DNA from: Deltaproteobacteria bacterium
Lineage (GTDB): Bacteria; Desulfobacterota; Desulfobacteria; Desulfobacterales; JAFDCJ01
Assembly (NCBI GenBank): GCA_024277475.1
Contig: JAJRVC010000622.1
Span: forward strand, 1-7,090
Direction: 5' to 3'
Length of the DNA stretch: 7,090 bases
The notes beneath the pieces are model-generated. The model made no database searches and was not told the origin of the DNA. It saw only the letters and a list, made by a program, of their open reading frames with translations. This document shows, piece by piece, positions 1-5,225 of the stretch (the stretch's first letter is position 1; every line of letters begins with the position of its first letter). The position numbers and the translations under genes are program-made.

Positions 1-109
1 AACGAGTGCAAGGCATTGAAAAATGGGCTGTTGATATCCCTTGTTACTAAATCATGATATTGGTGGTTATTATTATTTCTAACAACCTAACTTTATTTAT
101 TCCAAGCAA

Positions 110-121
110 TTAAACGTTTAA
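110..121. promoter_or_regulatory. 12-bp perfect palindrome, possible operator
   Basis: TTAAACGTTTAA reads identically on both strands. It lies 33 bp upstream of the candidate -35 box that precedes the selenoprotein gene, a position where a dimeric regulator could bind. No known consensus was recognised. The surrounding DNA is AT-rich, so a chance palindrome is possible. Confidence 0.25.
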
Positions 122-154
122 ATGACGAGTTCGGGACGGTCTGAATATTGGCCA

Positions 155-183
155 TTGACAAAGCCGGTACCCGTAATTAATAT
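155..183 (+). promoter_or_regulatory. Candidate sigma70 promoter for the HesB-like selenoprotein gene
   Basis: A perfect -35 hexamer TTGACA (155-160) is followed after 17 bp by TAATAT (178-183), which matches the TATAAT consensus at 4 of 6 positions. Transcription would start near 190, giving a leader of about 70 nt. That leader holds a small hairpin (211-217 pairing with 222-228, 4-nt loop) before the ribosome binding site. The call comes from consensus matching only. Confidence 0.5.
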
Positions 184-248
184 TAGAGACATTTTAGCGG
201 TCAGCTAATTTTCATTCGATTGAATGGAAGTGATCAAATTTATAGTCC

Positions 249-255
249 AAGGAGG
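249..255 (+). promoter_or_regulatory. Shine-Dalgarno site fixing the start of the selenoprotein gene
   Basis: AAGGAGG ends 5 nt before the ATG at 261. It shows that translation begins upstream of the in-frame TGA at 357, rather than at the ATG at 378, which has no comparable site in front of it. Confidence 0.85.
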
Positions 256-260
256 ATGTT

Positions 261-575
261 ATGGTCGAAATTTCGGAAGCAGCTAGCCAGCAAATTGCAG
301 AATATTTTAAGGAACGAGAAGTCGTTCCGATTCGCATTTTCTTAAATGAGGGCGGCTGAGGTGGTCCGTCACTGGCAATGGCTCTGGATGAGCTCAAAGA
401 AACAGATAATTCATATGATGTCAACGGCTTCAAATTTATAATGGATAAAGATTTTGATAAAAAGGCCCAGCCCGTATCGATCGATTTTATGGGATATGGA
501 TTTAAAATCAGCTCCAGCATTGATTTCGGCGCCGGTTGTTCGAGCTGCGGAACAACGGGTTCATGCTGCAGTTAG
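261..575 (+). CDS. HesB/IscA-like selenoprotein (in-frame TGA read as Sec33)
   Basis: This small protein (104 aa) belongs to the HesB/IscA A-type Fe-S carrier group. Members bind iron or Fe-S clusters in the cytoplasm and pass them to apoproteins. From ATG 261 the frame is open to TGA 357-359 (codon 33) and continues uninterrupted to TAG 573-575. The residues around the TGA read NEGG-U-GGPSLAMALDE, so U33 sits exactly where the family has its first conserved cysteine. The C-terminus carries C93, C96, C102 and C103 (GAGCSSCGTTGSCCS). The spacing is CxxC where classical IscA has CxC. A HesB-related subfamily with selenocysteine at this site is known from anaerobic deltaproteobacteria. Readthrough is supported by an intact frame on both sides, family residues on both sides, and a possible SECIS hairpin. 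It has its own promoter and terminator, so it is probably monocistronic. Alternatives are a nonsense mutation or a sequencing error, both less likely. The cluster recipient is unknown. Confidence 0.88.
357..396 (+). promoter_or_regulatory. Candidate bacterial SECIS element
   Basis: An imperfect hairpin starts at the UGA codon. UGAG (357-360) pairs with CUCA (393-396), and UCC (365-367) with GGA (386-388). GUCA (368-371) pairs with UGGC (379-382), closing a 7-nt loop CUGGCAA. A UCU bulge (383-385) lies on the 3' side. Bacterial SECIS elements lie just downstream of UGA inside the coding region and bind SelB. The position fits. However, the loop is only 12 nt from the UGA, and its G residues are at loop positions 3-4 rather than 1-2, so the exact fold is uncertain. 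Confidence 0.45.
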
Positions 576-591
576 TCCAACATAGTTAAAT

Positions 592-626
592 AAAAAAGGC
601 AACACCCGCCGGCGTTGCCTTTTTTT
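592..626 (+). terminator. Rho-independent terminator after the selenoprotein gene
   Basis: GGCAAC (598-603) pairs with GTTGCC (614-619). An A/C mismatch and two more C-G pairs close over a CGCC loop. Seven T residues follow (620-626), and an A-run (592-597) on the left can extend the stem. It starts 16 bp after the selenoprotein stop codon. It ends 11 bp before the Shine-Dalgarno site of the nitroreductase gene, so it lies in that gene's immediate leader. Confidence 0.9.
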
Positions 627-637
627 AATGGAGAAAT

Positions 638-642
638 GGAGG
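638..642 (+). promoter_or_regulatory. Shine-Dalgarno site fixing the nitroreductase start
   Basis: GGAGG ends 8 nt before ATG 651. The in-frame alternatives, TTG 615 and ATG 636, are less credible. TTG 615 lies inside the terminator stem, and ATG 636 overlaps this ribosome binding site. Confidence 0.8.
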
Positions 643-650
643 AAGTGTTC

Positions 651-1196
651 ATGCAGAACTTTATGGATATTATCAAAGAAAGAAGAAGTGTTCGTAAATA
701 CGAAGACACACAAGTCCCCGCTGAAAAGCTCGAAACCGTACTGGAAGCCGTGAAGTGGGCACCTTCCTGGGCCAACACCCAGTGCTGGGAAGTCATTGTC
801 ATCAAAGATGCGGCCATAAAAGAGAAACTGCAGACCGTCCTTCCGCCCAAAGGGCAGCCCGCAACCAAGGCCATTGTTCAGGCCCCCGTACTACTGGCGG
901 TCTGCGGAAAATTGGAAAGTGCGGGGTACTATAAAGATCAAGTGACAACCAAATTTGGCGACTGGTTCATGTTTGATCTTGGAATTGCCTGTCAGAACCT
1001 TTGCCTGACGGCCCACAGCCTCGGGCTGGGGACGGTAATGGTGGGTCTGTTTGATCATGACAGGGCAAACAAGATCCTAAAAGTTCCTCAAGGGTATGAA
1101 CTGACAGTTTTGATCCCGCTAGGTTATCCCGCCAAAATATCTTCAGCACCCAAGCGCCGGGAAATCAGTGAATTTACGCACCATGACACATTCTGA
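651..1196 (+). CDS. Nitroreductase family protein (FMN-dependent)
   Basis: This 181-aa protein is a cytoplasmic, probably dimeric flavoprotein of the nitroreductase superfamily. Such enzymes use NAD(P)H and FMN to reduce nitro compounds, quinones or other electron acceptors. Family marks are the N-terminal FMN-phosphate motif RRSVRKY (11-17) and APSWANTQCW (37-46), the usual APS-x-x-N-x-Q-x-W segment. A central helix region follows (about 108-124, LGIACQNLCLTAHSLG), then LGLGTVMVG (124-132), and LIPLGYPA (154-161) near the end. The length is normal for a compact member. The start at 651 is chosen by its GGAGG site and because residues before the conserved helix match family N-termini. The gene lies 75 bp after the selenoprotein gene with a terminator between them, so it depends on readthrough or on an unseen promoter. 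The physiological substrate cannot be inferred. Confidence 0.88.
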   Translation: MQNFMDIIKERRSVRKYEDTQVPAEKLETVLEAVKWAPSWANTQCWEVIVIKDAAIKEKLQTVLPPKGQPATKAIVQAPVLLAVCGKLESAGYYKDQVTTKFGDWFMFDLGIACQNLCLTAHSLGLGTVMVGLFDHDRANKILKVPQGYELTVLIPLGYPAKISSAPKRREISEFTHHDTF

Positions 1197-1212
1197 TTGG
1201 GAAAATAACAAA

Positions 1213-1326
1213 GCCCGTGCCATTTCATCGGGCGATAGGTGAAAGATCCAGGTCTTATCACCTACCGTAGGGGTTCGGCTCCGCCGCCGGCTGCCGAAGC
1301 GACCAGTTTGATCGAAAAAGAAACTG
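1213..1326. repeat. Cluster of four consecutive hairpins
   Basis: There are four stems in a row. GCCCG/CGGGC is at 1213-1217 and 1229-1233. TAGGTGA-AAGA pairs with TCTT-A-TCACCTA at 1236-1246 and 1253-1264 (11 bp with one bulged A). TTCGGC/GCCGAA is at 1274-1279 and 1293-1298 and encloses a GC-rich loop. CAGTTT/AAACTG is at 1304-1309 and 1321-1326. The gaps between them are 2, 9 and 5 nt. No T-run follows any stem, so none is a typical terminator. The cluster may be a dispersed intergenic element or part of a structured RNA. No known riboswitch was recognised. Confidence 0.5.
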
Positions 1327-1328
1327 AT

Positions 1329-1370
1329 GAACGTCCAACATCGAACATTGAACATCGAACATCGAACGTC
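1329..1370. repeat. 7-bp tandem repeat (GAACATC type), six units
   Basis: Six consecutive heptamers read GAACGTC, CAACATC, GAACATT, GAACATC, GAACATC, GAACGTC. The last two form part of the left arm of the larger inverted repeat that follows. The minus-strand translation gives a repetitive FDVRCSMFDV pattern, typical of over-predicted hypothetical proteins. Confidence 0.9.
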
Positions 1371-1472
1371 GAATGAATGTATTCTGTCTGTTCTATAAAA
1401 GATTTAACGACCTGTCGGGTCGTAGCCGAAGGCAAAGCCTGAAGCGTTTCATTCCTTCGACATTCGATATTC
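1357..1472. repeat. 23-bp inverted repeat (20/23) enclosing two hairpins
   Basis: The arm at 1357-1379 is the reverse complement of 1450-1472 at 20 of 23 positions. The 70-bp centre holds a perfect 6-bp hairpin, ACGACC/GGTCGT (1407-1412 with 1418-1423), and a 4-bp hairpin, AGGC/GCCT (1430-1433 with 1437-1440, loop AAA). The two centre hairpins within a long outer stem give a multi-branched shape. The function is unknown. Confidence 0.7.
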
Positions 1473-1708
1473 TGCGGTTTGCTGTTCCGACACTGTGTAG
1501 TTTCATATAAGAAGGATATTTTCAAGAACGAACAGCTCCTGTATCCGGCAACCAGTATTTCACAACTCACAACCTCCAACCCGTATTGCCAACCCATATC
1601 TGCGTGCCTATATTTCCTTGAGGCCCACAATTCTTGAACGGCTGAGTGAGAAATTAGGAGGAATCCAAGCGGGCGTTCAACTTTTTTTGTTTAGTCATTT
1701 GAATTTTG

Positions 1709-1799
1709 GTGATTCGAATTTGCCCTTCGACTTGATTCAGGGTGATGAACTGGTCGTGGTCGAATCACTTCGGATTTCGTGCTTCGAATTTCGTATTTC
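1709..1799. repeat. Nested inverted repeat and 14-bp tandem repeat upstream of the DUF255 gene
   Basis: GTGATTCGA (1709-1717) pairs perfectly with TCGAATCAC (1760-1768). Inside, CCCT (1723-1726) can pair with AGGG (1739-1742). Two adjacent 14-mers follow (1772-1785 and 1786-1799), identical at 11 of 14 positions and built on GATTTCGT and AATTTCGT. A small CCGG/CCGG hairpin (1799-1802 with 1808-1811) then precedes the ribosome binding site. This is repeat-type DNA rather than a recognisable regulatory element. Confidence 0.6.
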
Positions 1800-1814
1800 C
1801 GGCTTGTCCGGGTT

Positions 1815-1820
1815 AGGAGG
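1815..1820 (+). promoter_or_regulatory. Shine-Dalgarno site of the DUF255 gene
   Basis: AGGAGG ends 5 nt before ATG 1826. It fixes the start of the long DUF255 frame and excludes an overlapping frame (1618-1851) that runs through it. Confidence 0.85.
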
Positions 1821-1825
1821 ACATT

Positions 1826-3928
1826 ATGTCACCCAACCATCTCATCAATGAAAAAAGTCCCTATCTTATTCAGCATGCTCATAATCCCGTTGACTGGCAT
1901 CCCTGGTCCGATGAAACCTTTGCGCAAGCCAAATTAAAAAACAAGCCTGTTTTCCTTTCCATTGGATACGCTACCTGTCACTGGTGTCACGTCATGGAAA
2001 AAGAGTCCTTTGAAGACCAAGAAGCGGCGGGCTTTCTCAATGACACCTTTGTTTGTATTAAAGTGGATCGCGAAGAACGCCCCGATATAGATGCGGTATA
2101 CATGGCGGCCTGCCAAATGCTTGCCGGCAGCGGCGGATGGCCGTTGAGTATTTTCATGACCCCGGGAAAAAAACCTTTTTTCGCCGCCACCTATCTCCCT
2201 AAAAACAACCGCGCCGGCCGGGCGGGTCTGATCGACATCTGCCGGCAGGTCAAGAAACTTTGGGTGGCCGATAAAGAAAAAATCGAAAATTCGGCGGCCG
2301 GGATTGCCGCCCAACTGGGCAAGGCTTTTGCGTTTACGGCCGCAAATGAACCCGATACGTCTTTGCTGGACCAGGCCTATAAAAAAATTAAACCCGGGTA
2401 TGACCCCCGGCACGGCGGATTTGATCCTGTGCCCAAGTTTCCGACGCCGCACCGGCTGCTCTTCCTGTTGCGCTGTTACCATCGCAGTGGGGACTCAAAT
2501 GCATTGGAAATGGTTAAAAAAACATTAACCGCCATGCGCCTGGGAGGAATCTGGGACCATGTCGGTTTTGGCTTTCACCGCTATTCCACAGATACCAGGT
2601 GGCTTTTGCCCCATTTCGAAAAAATGCTTTACGACCAGGCCCTGATCGCCAGCGCCTACCTTGAAGCCTACCAAATTACCAAAGATCCCCTGTTCGCTGC
2701 AACCGCCGATGAAATATTCACCTACGTACTGCGCGACATGACCTCGGGGGAAGGAGCCTTTTTCTCAGCGGAAGATGCCGACAGCGAGGGTGAGGAAGGC
2801 AAATTCTATGTGTGGACGACGGAAGAATTCCGCACGGTTCTGGGGGATGAAACCGCCAAAAGGTGGGAAACGATTTTACGATTGAGCCCGGAAGGAAATT
2901 TTGCCGATGAGGCCACCCGTCAAAAAACCGGTGCCAACATCCTGCATCTGACAGCGCCATTGAAAAAGTGGGCGCAAAAATTCAACTTGCCGGAAGATCA
3001 ACTTGAAAAGGACTGGATAAATATCCGCGACCAGTTATTTCGCGTCCGGGAAAAGCGGGTTCACCCCCTAAAAGACGATAAAATCCTTACGGATTGGAAC
3101 GGACTGATGATCGCGGCCCTTGCTCTGGGTGCAAGAATTTTAAACAGATCCGACTATGAGAGAGCCGCCCGCAAAGCCGCCGACTTTATCCTGTCAAAAA
3201 TGCGGGATGAAAACGGCCGTCTTTACCACCGTTTCAGAGACGGTGAACTGGCGGTGGAGGCCCACGCCGGCGATTATGCATTTTTGATCCATGGCCTTTT
3301 AAGCCTCTACCAGACCACCTATGATCTGGCGTTTGCCGAAGAGGCAAAAATGTTGCAGGAAAAAATGATTGAGTGTTTCTGGGATAGGGAAAACGGTGGT
3401 TTCTTCTCCACCCCTGATGGAAGTGTCGAATTACCCGTACGTCCCAAAGAATTATACGACGGGGCCATTCCATCGGCCAACTCGGTTGCGCTTTTTAACC
3501 TTGTGTTTTTGTCCAGGTTGACCGGTGACCCCCAATGGGAGAACCGATCCCGGGCTCTGATGCGCGCCTTTGCCGGCACGCTGAAATCTCAGCCCCAGGC
3601 TTTTACTTATTTTTTGTGCGCCCTTGATTTTGCGCTGCGTCCGGGTCAGGAAATTATTATCGCCGGCGAACCCCAGGCAACCGACACCCGGCGTTTGCTG
3701 TCGGCATTGAATCTTAATTTTACTCCCAACAAGGTAGCCATTTTAAAATCAGATACCAATGCCGAACGCCTGGCTAAATTCGCCGCGTACACCGATGGCC
3801 TGCAGGTCATAGAAGGCCAGGCCACCGCCCATGTGTGCCGCAACGGTTCCTGTGCCGACTCGACCTCCGACACCCAAACCATGGTCAATAAAATCCTGGG
3901 GAAGACGGAATTGAAGAGTGATGCATAA
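1826..3928 (+). CDS. DUF255 thioredoxin-domain protein (YyaL/SPATA20 family)
   Basis: This 700-aa protein has the full two-domain form of the family: an N-terminal thioredoxin-like fold (about 1-165) and an alpha/alpha-toroid domain resembling glycosidases/epimerases (about 180-600). Visible marks are the opening [20 protein letters not shown] (8-27), the redox motif CHWCH with C51 and C54, [10 protein letters not shown] (80-89) and GGWPL (103-107). Further on are [14 protein letters not shown] (197-210), the hallmark [20 protein letters not shown] (243-262) leading into [27 protein letters not shown] (314-330), [13 protein letters not shown] (416-428) and [10 protein letters not shown] (544-553). 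A C-terminal CRNGSC segment (671-676) is also typical. There is no signal peptide or membrane segment, so it is probably cytoplasmic. Length and motifs indicate an intact gene. The enzymatic role of the family is not established; a redox or sugar-related activity is only suggested by the folds. The gene sits 2 bp before mutY. Confidence 0.95.
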   Translation: MSPNHLINEKSPYLIQHAHNPVDWHPWSDETFAQAKLKNKPVFLSIGYATCHWCHVMEKESFEDQEAAGFLNDTFVCIKVDREERPDIDAVYMAACQMLAGSGGWPLSIFMTPGKKPFFAATYLPKNNRAGRAGLIDICRQVKKLWVADKEKIENSAAGIAAQLGKAFAFTAANEPDTSLLDQAYKKIKPGYDPRHGGFDPVPKFPTPHRLLFLLRCYHRSGDSNALEMVKKTLTAMRLGGIWDHVGFGFHRYSTDTRWLLPHFEKMLYDQALIASAYLEAYQITKDPLFAATADEIFTYVLRDMTSGEGAFFSAEDADSEGEEGKFYVWTTEEFRTVLGDETAKRWETILRLSPEGNFADEATRQKTGANILHLTAPLKKWAQKFNLPEDQLEKDWINIRDQLFRVREKRVHPLKDDKILTDWNGLMIAALALGARILNRSDYERAARKAADFILSKMRDENGRLYHRFRDGELAVEAHAGDYAFLIHGLLSLYQTTYDLAFAEEAKMLQEKMIECFWDRENGGFFSTPDGSVELPVRPKELYDGAIPSANSVALFNLVFLSRLTGDPQWENRSRALMRAFAGTLKSQPQAFTYFLCALDFALRPGQEIIIAGEPQATDTRRLLSALNLNFTPNKVAILKSDTNAERLAKFAAYTDGLQVIEGQATAHVCRNGSCADSTSDTQTMVNKILGKTELKSDA

Positions 3929-3930
3929 AT

Positions 3931-5076
3931 ATGAATAAAAAAAAAATTCCATCTTTGCGCAACTCTCTAATCCACTGGTATTTAATAAACCATCGAGATC
4001 TGCCCTGGAGAAAAACGAATAATCCTTACTATATCTGGGTCTCCGAGGTGATGCTGCAGCAAACTCAGGTCAATACGGTCCTGCCTTACTACCGCATGTT
4101 TATACAACGCTTTGCAAGTCTAGAGCGCCTGGCCCGGGCGGATTTGCAGGGTGTTTTGAAAGTCTGGGAAGGCCTCGGATACTATGCCCGTGCCCGCAAT
4201 CTGCACCGGGCAGCCGGCATAATTTTAAATCATCACCATGGCATTATGCCCGACGGGTGGGAAGGCTTTCGAAAATTGCCCGGCGTTGGAGATTACACTG
4301 CCGCCGCCGTATTGAGTATTGCCTTTGGAAAGCCCTTTCCGGTTGTGGACGGAAATGTCAAACGTGTGTTGGCGCGATTGCTTTTAGTGAAAGAGCCGGT
4401 TAATAACCCAGCATCAATCAAAATTCTCAAAGAGACGGCCGACCAACTGCTGTCGCCTCAGGATCCGGGGACCTTTAACCAGGCCATGATGGAGCTCGGC
4501 GCCCTGGTCTGCAAACCGCAACAGCCGGTTTGCGGCATATGCCCGATTCAAAGGATGTGTTTGGCCTACAGAACCGGCCGGACTGACGAGTATCCCATCA
4601 AGTCGAAAAAACCCCCAACGCCGCAATTTAAAATCTCGGTAGGCGTAGTGTTCAAAAACGGAAAAGTTTTAATTACCCGGCGAAAACCGGAGGGCTTGCT
4701 GGGGGGGCTGTGGGAATTTCTGGGGGGTAAGATCCAAAAAAGTGAAAAAGCCAAAGATGCCTGCATCCGGGAAATCAAGGAAGAGACAAATCTTTCAGTC
4801 GGTGTCGATTCGCAGTTAGGACAGATCAACCACGCATACACTCATTTTAAAATCGTCATGGATGTTTTTTGCTGCTCGTATATTTCCGGTAGAGTGAAGT
4901 TAAACGGCCCCGTCGATCATCGCTGGATAAAACTTGACAAGCTCGATGATTATCCGTTTCCCAGGGCCAATCATAAGTTTTTCCCGGAGCTGAGGCAATG
5001 GAGTATTAAAGAATTCGGAAGTCGCAATGCGGAAAAAAAGTGCAGATTGGAAGGTAGGAAGGTGTGTAAAAGATAG
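3931..5076 (+). CDS. mutY: A/G-specific adenine glycosylase MutY with intact-looking Nudix box
   Basis: This 381-aa base-excision repair enzyme removes adenine mispaired with 8-oxoguanine. Its domains are a helix-hairpin-helix glycosylase (about 8-215) and a C-terminal Nudix-like recognition domain (about 232-360). Seen residues are SEVMLQQTQV with catalytic E39, the HhH motif LPGVGDYTAAA (116-126) and catalytic D140 in VVDGNVKR. The [4Fe-4S] cysteines are C194, C201, C204 and C210, with the exact Cx6Cx2Cx5C spacing. HAYTHF (301-306) matches the 8-oxoG-sensing loop. The Nudix box, usually degenerate in MutY, is nearly complete: G266, E272, R280, E281, E284, E285, with N287 in place of Gly. 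The gene follows DUF255 by 2 bp with only a weak GAAGAG-like site upstream, so translational coupling is likely. A run of ten A (3937-3946) spans codons 3-6. The last 20-25 residues look like an unconserved extension. Confidence 0.97.
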   Translation: MNKKKIPSLRNSLIHWYLINHRDLPWRKTNNPYYIWVSEVMLQQTQVNTVLPYYRMFIQRFASLERLARADLQGVLKVWEGLGYYARARNLHRAAGIILNHHHGIMPDGWEGFRKLPGVGDYTAAAVLSIAFGKPFPVVDGNVKRVLARLLLVKEPVNNPASIKILKETADQLLSPQDPGTFNQAMMELGALVCKPQQPVCGICPIQRMCLAYRTGRTDEYPIKSKKPPTPQFKISVGVVFKNGKVLITRRKPEGLLGGLWEFLGGKIQKSEKAKDACIREIKEETNLSVGVDSQLGQINHAYTHFKIVMDVFCCSYISGRVKLNGPVDHRWIKLDKLDDYPFPRANHKFFPELRQWSIKEFGSRNAEKKCRLEGRKVCKR

Positions 5077-5171
5077 AAATTGAGAGTCTAAGAAGGCGGG
5101 GGCATGTAAATCAACTCAATAAACCCAGTGAAGCTGCTAACGATCCAAACCATCTAAATGCTCTAAACGAA

Positions 5172-5225
5172 TGACCAGTAACCAGAAACCCGCAACCTTG
5201 AACCCAGAACCCAAAACCCGCAACC
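5172..5225. repeat. AACCC-type degenerate repeats forming the leader of the radical SAM gene
   Basis: This C/A-rich, G-poor tract contains AAACCCGCAACC twice (5186-5197 and 5214-5225, 28 bp apart), with ACCAG/ACCCAGAACC variants between. The second copy abuts the ATG at 5226. No Shine-Dalgarno sequence is present. The rest of the 149-bp gap (5077-5171) shows no gene or terminator. Confidence 0.75.

Larger units (their letters stand above)
1197..1825. other. 629-bp non-coding, repeat-rich intergenic region
   Basis: No open frame here resembles a real gene. The region contains four consecutive hairpins (1213-1326), a heptameric tandem repeat (1329-1370), an inverted repeat enclosing two more hairpins (1357-1472), a CAAC-rich stretch (about 1550-1600), and a second inverted and tandem repeat block (1709-1799). 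The last block runs up to the ribosome binding site of the DUF255 gene. Open frames across these repeats translate to low-complexity strings such as FDVRCSMFDV and are rejected as genes. Confidence 0.75.

Noticed and set aside
1..57. Short open frames running in from the left edge, stopping at 48-50 and 55-57
   Set aside because: They are only 15-18 codons with no recognisable motif. Two frames are equally open, so neither can be supported as the end of a gene.
378..575. A 65-aa gene starting at ATG 378
   Set aside because: This is the C-terminal part of the HesB-like selenoprotein. There is no ribosome binding site at 378, and the family's N-terminal half lies in frame upstream, across the TGA.
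1213..1233. GCCCG/CGGGC hairpin as the nitroreductase terminator
   Set aside because: It has a short stem, an 11-nt loop and no downstream T-tract, so it is not a standard intrinsic terminator.
1213..1326. Riboswitch, such as cobalamin or cyclic-di-GMP type
   Set aside because: No consensus core of a known riboswitch could be recognised, and the next gene starts 500 bp downstream.
1143..1355. A 70-codon minus-strand open frame
   Set aside because: It overlaps the nitroreductase 3' end and the hairpins, and has no ribosome binding site or recognisable family.
1329..1370. CRISPR array
   Set aside because: The units are contiguous 7-mers with no spacers, far shorter than CRISPR repeats, and no cas gene is nearby.
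1262..1630. A 122-codon minus-strand open frame
   Set aside because: It translates the hairpin cluster, heptamer repeats and inverted repeat, giving strings such as FDVRCSMFDV and ASAAGGGAE. This composition is typical of repeat-derived false genes.
1618..1851. A 77-codon plus-strand open frame ahead of DUF255
   Set aside because: It overlaps the well-supported DUF255 start, has no ribosome binding site at its own ATG, and runs through repeat DNA.
1934..2482. A long minus-strand open frame (182 codons) within DUF255
   Set aside because: It lies wholly inside a strongly conserved plus-strand gene, has no family features, and is a coding shadow.
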